This document shows, piece after piece, positions 46,634 through 57,400 of a stretch of 64,000 bases of DNA. How positions within the stretch are numbered: position 1 is the first letter of the stretch; each line of letters opens with the position of its first letter. The translations under genes were made by a program, and so were the position numbers. The notes below the pieces were generated by a model, which saw only the letters and a program-made list of their open reading frames with translations, was not told the origin of the DNA and made no database searches. Source of the DNA: CAIWHR01 sp963726775 (lineage in GTDB: Bacteria > Pseudomonadota > Gammaproteobacteria > Burkholderiales > Casimicrobiaceae). The stretch is from assembly GCA_963726775.1 (NCBI GenBank), contig CAVSDL010000015.1, forward strand, positions 244,484 through 308,483. Reading direction: 5' to 3'.

Positions 46634-47143
46634 TCAGCGGGCCTGACCGTCGTCGTCGGTCGCGCCCGGTGGATTGCGCAGCAACTTGAATATGGCGGAC
46701 AGCGAAAAGCCGCGACTCTGCAGAAAGCGAATCTGTCGCGCCTTTTCTCGTTCGTTCGCTGGCGGTTCGCCGTATCGGCGCCGCCATAGCGCGACCAAGG
46801 TATCGTCGTCATCGACCTCGTTGCCGGCCAGGGCTTCGGCGGCGGCGTCAGCCGTCACGCCCTTCGCCTTGAGCGAACCGGCGATCGCGCGTTGGCTGTA
46901 GCCGCCGCTTTTCTGCCGGACGACCGCTTGCGCGAAGCGTGTGTCCGACAGATGCCCCAGCGCGGCGATCTCGTCCAGGACCGCGTCGACGTCGTCTGCC
47001 GTAGCCGGAGTCTCGGCGCGCGTCGCAAGCAGCTTGTCGTGCAACTCCGCACGCGAGTATTCGCGGCGCGCGAGATATCCGATGGCGCGCGCCTTAAGCG
47101 ATTTCGGCGGGCGTGGCGACTTGGGCCGGCGATTGTCGATCAT
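46634..47143 (-). CDS. recX: Recombination regulator RecX
   Basis: 169 residues, 36 bp downstream of recA in the same direction. Three-helix repeats typical of RecX: KARAIGYLARREYSRAELHDKLL, DDVDAVLDEIAALGHLSDTRFAQAVVRQKSGGYSQRAIAGSLKAKGV, KARQIRFLQSRGFSLSAIFKLLR. RecX caps and inhibits RecA filaments. Co-transcription with recA places it under the same SOS-type control. Confidence 0.93.
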   Translation of the reverse strand: MIDNRRPKSPRPPKSLKARAIGYLARREYSRAELHDKLLATRAETPATADDVDAVLDEIAALGHLSDTRFAQAVVRQKSGGYSQRAIAGSLKAKGVTADAAAEALAGNEVDDDDTLVALWRRRYGEPPANEREKARQIRFLQSRGFSLSAIFKLLRNPPGATDDDGQAR

Positions 47144-47179
47144 CGGCTGTCCGGCCGGCGCGGACGCCGCCCGCCGCAG

Positions 47180-48235
<1,056 letters not shown>

Positions 48236-48300
48236 GGGGGGAATCTCCTCAGTATCGCGCAGCGTTCGGCCGGCAGGGGACCGCAATGGCGCAGATGATG

Positions 48301-48322
48301 GCATAGAACGATCGTTCTATGC
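48301..48322. promoter_or_regulatory. Perfect 22-bp palindrome upstream of recA, probable noncanonical LexA box
   Basis: The palindrome has half-sites GCATAGAACGA / TCGTTCTATGC and core GAACGATCGTTC, centred ~76 bp upstream of the recA start. It fits GAAC-N4-GTTC, the Gram-positive-type LexA box also reported in some betaproteobacterial lineages (Gallionella/Sideroxydans type, consensus GAACGaaCGTTC). I saw no CTGT-N8-ACAG, the usual betaproteobacterial box, in this interval. The rest of the 187-bp gap to pncC shows nothing else distinctive. Confidence 0.75.
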
Positions 48323-48422
48323 AACCCCCCGAAAGGCCTAGCGGCGCGAGCGGCAGGGCGGGACCCGCTTGCCGACGCCCACCGCCGTGCAGGCCGCGGA
48401 CGCGACCCGCCGATGCCGGGCG

Positions 48423-48917
48423 TCAGCGCGCCAGGGCGCGCTCGAGGAGACCGGACAGCGCCACGGCGACGGCCGCCTCGCGGACCGCCGCCCGATCGCC
48501 GGGAAACCGGTGCGAGACGGCGTCGACGGCGCCATCCCGGCCGGCCCACGCGAGCCAGACCAGCCCCACGGGTTTCTCCGGCGACCCGCCCGCGGGGCCC
48601 GCGATGCCGGTCACCGCCACAGCCAGGTCCGCGCCGCTACGGGCGAGCGCGCCGGCGGCCATTTCGCGCGCCGTGGCGTCGCTGACCGCACCGCTCGACG
48701 CGAGCGTTTCGGAGCGCACACCCAGCATTTCGATCTTGGCCTCGTTCGAGTAGGTGACGAAGCCGCAGTCGAACCACCCGGAACTGCCCGCGACGTCGGT
48801 GATCGCCGCTCCGATCATCCCGCCGGTGCACGACTCCGCCGTCGCGACGGTCCAGCCGCGCGCCTCGAGCGCACGGCCAAGATCGGCGGCGAGGCGCGCT
48901 GTCCCGCTCACCGGCAT
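48423..48917 (-). CDS. pncC: Nicotinamide-nucleotide amidase (CinA C-terminal domain/PncC)
   Basis: 164 residues, the stand-alone CinA_C form. Hallmarks: TVATAESCTGGMIGAAITDVAGSSGWFDCGFVTYSNEAKIEMLGV (catalytic Ser in ESCTGG), SGAVSDATAREMAAGAL, and VAVTGIAGPAGGSPEKPVGLVWLAW. It deamidates NMN to NaMN in NAD recycling. The neighbouring recA and recX match the common proteobacterial cinA-recA order. ATG 48917 overlaps the end of the GNAT gene by 10 bases. Confidence 0.93.
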   Translation of the reverse strand: MPVSGTARLAADLGRALEARGWTVATAESCTGGMIGAAITDVAGSSGWFDCGFVTYSNEAKIEMLGVRSETLASSGAVSDATAREMAAGALARSGADLAVAVTGIAGPAGGSPEKPVGLVWLAWAGRDGAVDAVSHRFPGDRAAVREAAVAVALSGLLERALAR

Positions 48918-49683
48918 TCTCCCGGCCGGCCGCGATAGTGATAGGCGTGGACCGTCGCGAACCCGTACCGGGAATAGACGGCGTGGGCCCGGTGGTTGTC
49001 GACGTCGACCTGGAGGAAGGCGTGCGCCGCGCTGCGCTCGCGGGCCCATCGGAGAAGCGTACCGATGACGGCTGTGGCGAGGCCGCGTCCGCGCATGCCG
49101 GGAGCCGTGGCGACGTTGCCGACCCCGGCAAGCTGCCCGTCGAGCGCCGCTTGCCCGGCGGCGGCAACCTGGCCGCCGACCCGCGCGACAACAGCGCGCG
49201 CCGGCAGAGGGGATTCCGGCAGCGGTTCGCGCCGCGCCTCGCCCGGCGCCACCCCTCCCCTGAGCGTGGTCATCGCGGCGGCAAATTCCTCCGTCGACAC
49301 CGCTTTGATCTCGACGTCGGCCGGTACATCGAACTCGGGCGGCGCGACCAGGGGCGCCACCTGAACGAGCGTTCGGTCGAACGCCTCGTAGCCGCGTGCG
49401 GCGAGCGCCCCGTCGAGCTCCGCCGGGCGGTCGAACGGCGTCACCCGAAACAGGATCGGCAACCCCTGCTGCCCGTAAACCCGTTCGCAATGCTCGATCT
49501 TGGCGTCCACGGGAAGCGTCGAGCCGAACAGCGCGTTCACGCTGCGCGCGCGCTTCGTCCGGCCGGGCAGAAGCCGCAGGAGCCAGCCGTCGTAGAATGA
49601 TCTGGCGCAGACGTCTGCAGCATGTTGAGCCCTGCCTCCTCGAGCCGCCGGCCGTCCACGGTACCCGCCGCCCGGCCACGCAT
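48908..49683 (-). pseudogene. GNAT-family N-acetyltransferase with a frameshift near its N-terminus
   Basis: An uninterrupted frame covers 48908-49540 (LYG/LFGSTLP-type GNAT: VNALFGSTLPVDAKIEHCERVYGQQGLPILFRVTPFDRP, and acetyl-CoA loop APGMRGRGLATAVIGTLLRWARERSAAHAFLQVDVDN, YSRYGF). Family members begin ~50 residues earlier. That part is present: MRGRAAGTVDGRRLEEAGLNMLQT from ATG 49683, then YDGWLLRLLPGRTKRARS in the frame of the main body, joined by a shift around 49594-49612. The gene starts 4 bp after the pgpA stop. Function is acetyl transfer to an unknown acceptor. Confidence 0.72.
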
Positions 49684-49687
49684 GGTG

Positions 49688-50177
49688 CTACGCCGTCACC
49701 CGGTGCCACGCCGCCAGCACGAGCAGCGTGTAGCCCGCGGCGAGCGAGGTCGTCCAGCATCACGCCGAAGCCGTTCTTGAGCGCGGCGTCGAGTTGCCGG
49801 ATCGGCGGCGGCTTCGCAATGTCGAAGAATCGGAATACAAGGAACGCGAACGCGATTTGCGTGCCGTCGTTGCCGACAAAGTACAGCACCAGAAGAAAGG
49901 CCACGACCTCGTCCCAGACGATGGCGCCATGGTCGGGGACGCCCAGCGCGCGCCCCGCGACGCCGGCCGCCCAGACGCCGATCAACCCGAAGACGACGAT
50001 CGCGGCGATGAAAGCTCCGTCCGAACCATACCTCCACAGGACGAGTGCGATCGGAATCGCGACAAGCGTGCCGAAGGTCCCCGGCGCGACCGGCGCGAGT
50101 CCCGCACCGAAGCCCAGCGCGATGCAATGCGCGGGATGCCGGACGAGAAAGCGCAGCGATGGCGCGACGCCCGTCAT
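49688..50177 (-). pseudogene. pgpA: Phosphatidylglycerophosphatase A PgpA (frameshift near the 3' end)
   Basis: Membrane phosphatase removing the phosphate of phosphatidylglycerol phosphate. From ATG 50177: HPAHCIALGFGAGLAPVAPGTFGTLVAIPIALVLW, GVPDHGAIVWDEVVAFLLVLYF, FRFFDIAKPPPIRQLDAALKNGFGVMLDDL, all canonical. One extra base near 49741 then shifts the frame. Removing it gives AAGYTLLVLAAWHRVTA and the TAG at 49688, the expected ending. The ATG overlaps the thiL stop (ATGA). A sequence error is likelier than real loss because the rest is perfectly conserved. Confidence 0.85.
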
Positions 50178-51156
50178 CGCGCCTCGGGCGCAAAGTGGTC
50201 GAATCCTCGCGGCAGCACCGGCAGCGGCGTGCCCCGCTCGTCCCGAACGACGAGTCCGGCGGCGGCCGTGACCGACCCGATGCGCGTGAGCGCGCACGCC
50301 GACCTCCACCGCGATCGACGCCACGCGCGGCGCCGCAGCCGGCGGCGCGGTGAAGCAGAGTTCGTAGTCGTCGCCGCCGCGCGAGGACGCATTCCAGCGC
50401 GAGCGAGCGCTCGGCGCCCGCGAGCTTGGCGGCAACCGCCTGCGAGCGCGGCATCGTGGCGAGCTCGATGGTCGCGCCGACTCGCGACCGCGCGGCGATA
50501 TGCCCGAGGTCGCCGGTCAGGCCATCCGAAACATCGATCGCCGCCGTGGCGACGCCGCGCAACGCCGCGCCCAGCGCGACCCGCGGCGTCGGCATTTCCA
50601 GTCGCGCGCGGCACGTGGCCAGCGCGTCGGCGGCGAGCGTCGTGCGCCCGGTCAGCGCGGCGAGCGCGAGCGCGGCATCGCCGAGCTGCCCCGATACCCA
50701 GACGTCGTCACCGGGCGCGGCACCTGCTCGCGTCAGCGCGTCCCCCGCCGGGACCTCGCCGATGATCGTGACGCACAGATTGAGCGGTCCGCGCGTCGTG
50801 TCGCCGCCGACGAGATCGACGCGATGCGCATCGGCAAGCGCGAAAAATCCGCGCGCGAACGCGGCCAGCCAGCCGGAGTCGCCGTCGGGCAGCGCCCCGG
50901 CCAGCAGCGCCCACCGGGGCGTCGCGCCCATCGCCGCGATGTCGGAGAGGTTCACGGCCAGCGTCTTGTGCCCGAGCGTCTCGGGATCGACGTCGGCCAG
51001 GAAGTGCCGGCCCGCGACCAGCATGTCCACCGACACCGCCAGCTGCTTCCCCGGCGACGGCACGAGGAGCGCCGCATCGTCGCCGACGCCAAGCGCGACG
51101 GACGGCGATCGCGCCGGACGCGTGAAGAAACGCGCGATCAGCTCGAATTCGTTCAC
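50174..51156 (-). pseudogene. thiL: Thiamine-monophosphate kinase ThiL (two frameshifts)
   Basis: GTG start at 51156 gives NEFELIARFF, the typical N-terminus, then VALGVGDDAALL (metal-binding Asp pair), SVDMLVAGRHF, LAVNLSDIAAMGATPRWALL, HRVDLVGGDTTRGPL and AAIDVSDGLTGDLGHIAA. Extra bases near 50390 (before GGDDYELCFTAPP) and near 50300 (before ALTRIGSVTAAAGLVVRDERG) break the frame. Removing both restores a ~327-residue ThiL ending FDHFAPEAR. It phosphorylates TMP to the cofactor TPP. The stop overlaps the pgpA start. Confidence 0.87.
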
Positions 51157-51200
51157 GGCGGAATCATCGATGATCGTCGTCCGCCACGCGGCGCACCGTG

Positions 51201-52247
51201 TCAGCGCAGCGCGTCGCCAATCTCGCTCTGCCACCGCGCGAGCAGCCGCTTCTTCTCCGCGGGCGCGCCGAATTTCGCCGCGTCGATGTCGATCACCGGG
51301 GCGCTCGCGTAGCGGGCCGCTTCGGGCCGGATCTCGGCCGTCCTGTTCGCGGGCAGCAGAAGGTTGCGCGTGCGGTTGGCGAGCTCCTGCGCGCCCTTCG
51401 TGAGCGCCCAGTCGTAGAACGCGCGCGCCTCGACGGGATTGGGGCCGCCGGCGACGATCGCCATGCCGCCCAGCGCGTCGCCCGTCCCTTCGCAGGGAAT
51501 CGCGATGTCGACCGGAAAGCCGGCAAGCTGCTGGGTGATGAATTCGTGAACGAAGCTGACGCCGATGCCCACTTCGCCGCGCGCGACCGACGGGCCCTGC
51601 GCGGTGCCGGATTGCGTGTACCGGACGACGTTGGGATGGAGCCGCCTGAGGTAGTCGAACGCCCCGTCCTCGCCGTACAGCGCAACCAGCGTGGCGAGAA
51701 TCGTGTAGCCCGTGCCGCTGGTCACCGGATTGGAGAGTTCCACCTCTTTCCGGTATTCGGGTTTCGTCGAGGTCCGACCAGCAGCGCGGCGCGGCGAGGT
51801 TGCGTTTGGCAAGCAGTGCCGGGTTGATGCCGAAGCCGATGATGATCCGGTAGATCGCGACGGCGCGATCTCCGGTCGCCCGCGCCTGCCGCTGTGCCCA
51901 CGGGTGCAGCTCCTGCAGCCGCGGCGAGCGGTACGGCGCGAACAGGCCTTCCGCGGCGCCCTGCAGGAACGCATCGAACGTGCCGCCGTACCAGATGTCG
52001 GCTTTCGGATTGTCGCGCTCGGCGCGGAGTTGCGCGTAGGTCTCGCCGGTCGCCTTGCGCGTCATCGCGACCGCCATGCCGGTATCGCGCGTGAAGGTCT
52101 GCGCCGCGAGCTCGCAGGCATCGGGGTCGTGCGTGCAGTAGATGACGAGCGGGCCGGCGCGGGCCGTGCCGGCTCGCGGAAAGAGCCGTCGCTGCCGCGA
52201 ACAGCGAGCGCCGCCGCGCGGGCCCACCTGCGAGCGGGGCTGCGCAT
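51201..52247 (-). pseudogene. Extracellular solute-binding protein, iron/AfuA-like family (frameshifted)
   Basis: The N-terminal part reads PLVIYCTHDPDACELAAQTFTRDTGMAVAMTRKATGETYAQLRAERDNPKADIWYGGTFDAFLQGAAEGLFAPY. An extra base near 51765 (CTCgACGAAA) moves the rest to another frame: KPEYRKEVELSNPVTSGTGYTILATLVALYGEDGAFDYLRRLHPNVV ... DALGGMAIVAGGPNPVEARAFYDWALTKGAQELANRTRN. The signal peptide from ATG 52247 (MRSPARRWARAAAL) also needs at least one frame correction. The family binds ferric iron or similar ligands in the periplasm. No permease is adjacent; the gene is inserted between nusB and thiL. Confidence 0.75.
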
Positions 52248-52252
52248 GCGAA

Positions 52253-52705
52253 TCAGACCGCGCCGTCGACGGCACGCTCCGCGGCCAGCGCCCGGATCTC
52301 GTCGGCGCGCAGTGTCGCCGCGAGCCTGTCGAGCACGCCGTTGACGAATTTGTGGCCGTCGGTGCCGCCGTAGGACTTCGCGAGCTCGATCGCCTCGTTG
52401 ATCGCGACGCGGTACGGGATCTCGCGCCGGTGCTGCAATTCCCAGGCGCCGATGACGAGGATCGCCCGCTCGATCGGCGACAGTTCCGCTGCCCGGCGGT
52501 CGAGGTGCGGCGAAAAGAGCGCAATCAGCGCATCGTAATCGGAGATGACGCCGGACCACAATTCGGCGAAGTAGGCGTCGTCGGCCTTCGGGAAACCGGG
52601 CGCGGCGACGAGCTGGGCACGTATCGCTTCGGGTGCGTTGCCGGAAAGCTGCCGCTGATAGAGCCCCTGCAGCACGAACTCGCGCGCGCGGCGGGGTCGT
52701 CTCAT
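52253..52705 (-). CDS. nusB: Transcription antitermination protein NusB
   Basis: 150 residues. All-helical NusB fold: RRAREFVLQGLYQRQLSGN, LDRRAAELSPIERAILVIGAWELQHRREIPYRVAINEAIELAKSYGGTDGHKFVNGVLDRLAATLR. It binds boxA RNA with NusE/S10 in rRNA antitermination. It sits downstream of ribH (68-bp gap), as in most proteobacteria. Confidence 0.95.
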   Translation of the reverse strand: MRRPRRAREFVLQGLYQRQLSGNAPEAIRAQLVAAPGFPKADDAYFAELWSGVISDYDALIALFSPHLDRRAAELSPIERAILVIGAWELQHRREIPYRVAINEAIELAKSYGGTDGHKFVNGVLDRLAATLRADEIRALAAERAVDGAV

Positions 52706-52773
52706 CGGACCCTCGCGGCGCAGGCGGCCGGCGCGGACTCGCCGCTCACGATCGCCGCGCTTCGCCGGCTCCG

Positions 52774-53178
52774 CTAGCTCTCATCGATTGCATCCAGGAG
52801 GTTCGCCAGCTCGAGCGCGGCCTGCGCGGCCTCGAAGCCCTTGGCGTCGGCGCGCGAGAGCGCCTGCTCCTCGGTGTCGGTCGTCAGGATGCCGTTGCCG
52901 ATCGGGATGCCGAACTCGAGCTGCACGCTCGATACGCCGGCCGCCGATTCGTTGGCGACGATCTCGAAATGGTAGGTCTCGCCGCGGATCACGGCGCCCA
53001 GCGCGACGAGCGCGTCGCAGTCGGTCTCCTGGGCAAAGCGCTGCAGCGCGAGCGGCGTTTCGAGCGCCCCTGGCACGGTGACGACGGTGATGTCGCGTTC
53101 GGCGACGCCCGCTTCCGCGAGGCAGCGTAGCGCCCCCGCCAGCAGGCGCTCGCCGACAGCCGCGTTGAAGCGCGACAT
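52774..53178 (-). CDS. ribH: 6,7-dimethyl-8-ribityllumazine synthase RibH (N-terminus unresolved)
   Basis: 134 residues from the first in-frame ATG; family members have about 150-160. The body is canonical: MSRFNAAVGERLL (substrate-binding F-N), VPGALETPLALQRFA, GAVIRGETYHFEIVANESAAGV, GIPIGNGILTTDTEEQALSRADAKG. Codons just before this ATG read HVGIV, which belongs to the first beta-strand, so the real N-terminus lies upstream in the current ribBA frame. No start or stop separates the two genes; see the finding. The enzyme condenses the pyrimidine with dihydroxybutanone phosphate. Confidence 0.88.
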   Translation of the reverse strand: MSRFNAAVGERLLAGALRCLAEAGVAERDITVVTVPGALETPLALQRFAQETDCDALVALGAVIRGETYHFEIVANESAAGVSSVQLEFGIPIGNGILTTDTEEQALSRADAKGFEAAQAALELANLLDAIDES

Positions 53179-54358
53179 GACGATGCCGACATGGCGGCGT
53201 CGTCCCCGTGGGTCGTGTGGCGGGCGGCGGATGTGGTTCGGAGTCGGACGCTGCCTTCCTCGCGCGCAGGGGCGGCGGCTCGAGGTAGCCCGTCACCTCC
53301 AGATCGAAGCCCGTCATGCTCGGCATCTTGCGCGGCTTCGCCATCAAACGCATCCGTCCGACGTTGAGATCCCTGAGAATCTGCGCGCCGATGCCGTAGT
53401 TGCGGAGATCCACTTTCGCGGACACCGGCGGCTCGTCGGCGAGCGCGCGGCGGCGCAACTCCTGCGCGCTTTCCGGGCGGTGCAGCAGTACGACGACGCC
53501 GCGACCGGCTTCGGCAATCGCGGCCAGGGCAGCGGAGACGGTCCAGGCATGCGACGTGCTGCCCTCGTCGAGCAGGTCCATCACCGAAAGCGGCTCGTGG
53601 ACGCGCACCAGCGTTTCGGTGTCGGGAGACAACGGTCCGCGGACCAGCACGAGGTGCGTCGCATCGGAAAGCTTGTCGCGGTAGACGACCAGCCGGAACG
53701 CGCCGTGCGGCGTCATCAGCGGCCGTTCGGCAAGCCGCTCGACCAGGCGTTCGGTGCGGCTGCGGTAATGGATCAGGTCGGCGATCGCGCCGATCTTGAG
53801 ACCGTGCGTCTGCGCGAACAGCACGAGATCGGGCAGGCGCGCCATCGTGCCGTCTTCCTTCATGATCTCGCAGATCACGGCGGCGGACGTGCGGCCGGCC
53901 AAGTGCGCCAGATCGCATCCGGCCTCGGTGTGCCCGGCGCGCGCCAGCACGCCGCCGGGCTGCGCCATGACCGGAAACACGTGCCCCGGCTGCACGATGT
54001 CTCCGGGCTTCGCGTCCGGAGCGATCGCCGCCAGTATCGTGCATGCGCGGTCGGCCGCCGATATGCCGGTGGCCACGCCCTCCGCCGCCTCGATTGAAAT
54101 CGTGAAATTGGTGCCATGCGTCGAGCGGTTCGACGCCACCATCAGCGGCAGGTTGAGTTGGCGGCAGCGTTCCTCGGTCAGCGTGAGGCAGATGAGGCCG
54201 CGCGCGTGGCGCGCCATGAAATTGATCGCTTCGGGCGTGACGAACTCGGCGGCGAGCACGAGATCGCCTTCGTTCTCGCGATCCTCCTCGTCGACGAGGA
54301 CAACCATGCGCCCGGCCTTGAGGTCGGCAACGATATCGATGATTGGACTGAGGGTCAC
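52781..54358 (-). CDS. ribBA: RibBA: 3,4-dihydroxy-2-butanone 4-phosphate synthase with degenerate GTP-cyclohydrolase-II domain
   Basis: GTG start at 54358 (VTLSPIIDIVADLKAGRM). The RibB domain, about residues 1-205, is complete: VVLVDEEDRENEGDLVLAAE, STHGTNFTISIEAAEGVATGISAADRA, PGHVFPVMAQPGGVLARAGHTEAGCDLAHLAG, ICEIMKEDGTMARLPDL. The RibA-like half (VRVHEPLSVMDLLDEGSTSHAW..., KVDLRNYGIGAQILRDLNVGRMRLMAKPRKMPSMTGFDLEVTGYLEPP) contains no cysteine, so the zinc site of active GTP cyclohydrolase II is absent. Such RibB-plus-inactive-RibA proteins are known. Recognisable protein ends near 53270; the frame then runs through ribH without a stop to 52781. Confidence 0.9.
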   Translation of the reverse strand: MTLSPIIDIVADLKAGRMVVLVDEEDRENEGDLVLAAEFVTPEAINFMARHARGLICLTLTEERCRQLNLPLMVASNRSTHGTNFTISIEAAEGVATGISAADRACTILAAIAPDAKPGDIVQPGHVFPVMAQPGGVLARAGHTEAGCDLAHLAGRTSAAVICEIMKEDGTMARLPDLVLFAQTHGLKIGAIADLIHYRSRTERLVERLAERPLMTPHGAFRLVVYRDKLSDATHLVLVRGPLSPDTETLVRVHEPLSVMDLLDEGSTSHAWTVSAALAAIAEAGRGVVVLLHRPESAQELRRRALADEPPVSAKVDLRNYGIGAQILRDLNVGRMRLMAKPRKMPSMTGFDLEVTGYLEPPPLRARKAASDSEPHPPPATRPTGTTPPCRHRHVALQRGCRRAPAGGGATLPRGSGRRRTRHHRRHRARGARNAARAAALCPGDRLRRARRAGRRDPRRDLPFRDRRQRIGGRRIERAARVRHPDRQRHPDDRHRGAGALARRRQGLRGRAGRARAGEPPGCNR

Positions 54359-54443
54359 GGCGGTCGGCGGTCGAAAGCGGCGGGCACGATCCATTTTACC
54401 CGCGCCGGGGGGCCGCCGATACGTTGCCGGCGCGCCAGTGCGC

Positions 54444-57400
54444 TCACGGCATGTTCGCCCTCTGGTCCGCCGCCGGCGCGGATTCCGTCACCGGCGGTTT
54501 CACCCGGAACCAGGCCGCATAGAGCGCGGGCAGGAAACCCAGCGTCAGCACCGTGGCAACCAGAATGCCGCCCATCATGGCCACCGCCATCGGCCCGAAG
54601 AAGGCGCTGCGGACCAGAGGAATCATCCCCAGCACCGCCGCCGCCGCGGTCAGCACGATCGGCCTGAAGCGGCGCGTCGTCGCGCCGACGACCGCGTCCC
54701 ACGGCGCCTGCGCCGGCGGCGATGTCCTGTTCGATCTGGTCGACCAGGATGATGGAGTTGCGCATGATGATGCCCGAGAGCGCGATGGTTCCGAGCATCG
54801 CCACGAAGCCGAACGGCAGCCCGAATGCGAACAATCCGGCCGTGACGCCGATCAGGCCCAGCGGCGCCGTCAGCACGACCATCAGCGTGCGCGAAAGGCT
54901 CTTCAGCTGAACCATCAGCAGGGTCAGCACCGTCAGCAGCATCAGGGGCACACCGGCGGCGATCGACTTCTGGCCCCGTGCCGAATCCTCGATCGCGCCG
55001 CCCAGCTCGATCCGGTAGCCCGGCGGGCAGCTCCGCGCGGATCCCGTCCAGCCGCGGATTGATCCGGTTCGCGACGTCCGGGCCCTGCGCATTCCCCAGG
55101 ACGTCGGCGCGCACCGTGACCGTCGGCGCGTGGTCGCGGCGCCAGACGATTCCGTCCTCCAGCTCGTAACGGATGTCGGCGACCTGGGTGATCGGCACCG
55201 CCTTGCCGTTGCGCGACGGAATCGCGAGGTCCTTGAGGAACGACAGTTGCGCGCGCTCTTCCGCCGCGCCACGCAGCAAGCACCTCGATCTGCTTGTCGC
55301 GCTCGCGCAGATACGTCACCGAGAGTCCCGTCACCGAATTGTTGAGAAAGGCGGCAAGGTCCTGCGACGAGAGCCCCAGCACCCGCGCCTTGTTCTGGTC
55401 GACGACAAGGCGTATCACCTTGGTCGGCTCGTCGGAGTCGAACTGCGCGTTGGTGACGTCGGGCTCGCCGCGCACCACGGTCATCACCCGCTGCGCTATC
55501 GCCCGCACCTTCGCGAGGTCTTCGCCCGAAACGCGGAACTGGACCGGAAAGCCGACCGGCGGGCCGTTCTCGAGCCTGGAGATCCGGCCGCGCAATGCGG
55601 GGAAGTCCTCGTCGAACAGCCTGATCAGGCGCGTGCGCACACGCTCGCGGTCGGCGTTGCTTTTCGTCACCAGCACCAACTGGGCGAAGTTCGACTGCTG
55701 CAGCTGCTGATCGAGCGGCAGGTAGAAACGCGGGCTACCGGCGCCCACGTAGGCCACGTAGGTCTCGACCCCCGGCTCGTGATCGAGGATCGATTCCATC
55801 CGCTTCGTCTCACTGAGCGTTGCCGCGAACGAACTGCCCTCCGGCAGGCGCAGGTCGACGATCAGCTCGGGGCGCGACGACGACGGGAAGAACTGCTGCG
55901 GCAGAAAGCGGAACGCGACGAGCGACGCGGCGAAAACGGCCAGCGTGGCGACGATGACCGTGCCACGGCGCGCGACGGTCCAGGTGATCAGCGCGCGCAG
56001 ATGCCGGTAAAAAGGCGTGTCGTAGACGCTGTCGGCGTGCGCTGCCATGCGCGCTTCTCGAGCTTCATGTCCGGTGATCCGCGCCCAGCAGACGCGCGGC
56101 GAGCGACGGTCCGCGCGCCGTCGTGGAATCGGGCAGCATCCGATAGCCGAGGTAGGGAATCGCGATCACCGCGACGAACCACGACCCGACCAGCGCGATC
56201 GCGGAAACTTCGAACAGCGAACGGGTGTACTCGCCTGTCGAGCTCTTCGCCGTGGCGATCGGCAGGAAGCCGGCGACGGTGACCAGCGTCCCGGTGAGCA
56301 TCGGGAACGCGGTGCTCGAATACGCGAAACTCGCCGCGCGAAAGCGATCGTATCCCTGCTCCAGCTTGATCGCCATCATCTCGACGGCGATGATGGCATC
56401 GTCGACCAGCAGGCCGAGCGACAGGATCAGCGCGCCCAGCGAGATCTTGTGCAGGCCGATGCCGAACAGCCACATGAACATGAACGTCGACGCGAGCACC
56501 AGCGGAATCGAAACCGCGACGACGAGGCCGGTGCGGAGCCCGAGGCTCACCAGCGAAACCACCAGCACGATCCCCACGGCCTCGGCGAGCGAACGGACAA
56601 ACTCGCGGACCGATCGCTGCACGGTCCGCGGCATGCTGGCGACGTGCCCGACCTCGACGCCGACCGGCAGCGCGGCCTCCACGCCGGCGAGCTTGGCGTC
56701 CAGCGCGTGACCGAGTTCGATCACGTCGCCGCCTTTCGCCATCGTGACGCCGATGCCGAGCGCCTCGCGCGCGTGCCAGCGCATTTTCTGCTGCGGCGGT
56801 TCCACGTAACCGCGATAGACCCTGGCGACATCGCCCAGACGGAAGATCCGGTTGTTGGCGCGGATCGCGATGTCGCGAACGGAGTCGAGCGAGTCGAAGG
56901 CGCCGGTCGGCCGCAGGTAGATGCGGTCGGTCGCCGTTTCGAACGTGCCGGCGGCGGCGACCGCGTTTTGTGCCGCGAGAGTCTGCACGATCTGCGCCGG
57001 ATCGATCCCCAGCAGCGCCAGCCGGTTGTTGGAAAGTTCGATGTAGATCTTTTCGTCCTGCTCGCCGATGAAGTCGACCTTGGCCACGCCGGGGACACGC
57101 AGGAGCTCCGCGCGAACGCGGTCGCCGAATTCCTTGAGGTCGCGGTAGCCGTAGTCGTCGCCGGTGATCGCGTAGATGTTGGTATAGGTGTCACCGAACT
57201 CGTCGTTGAAGAACGGACCCTGAATCCCGCTCGGCAGCGTGTTCCGTATGTCGCCGATCTTCTTGCGCACCTGATACTGGAGGTCGGGCACCGCCGACGA
57301 CGGCAGCGAATCCTTCAACGACAGGAAGACCAGGGACTCGCCGGGCTTCGAGTAGCTCCGCACCCATTCGAGCGGCAGTTCCTGCAGCTTGCGCTCTATC

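Noticed and set aside
48236..48422. Canonical CTGT-N8-ACAG LexA box near recA.
   Set aside because: Not noticed in the recA upstream interval; the only strong palindrome has a GAAC-N4-GTTC core.
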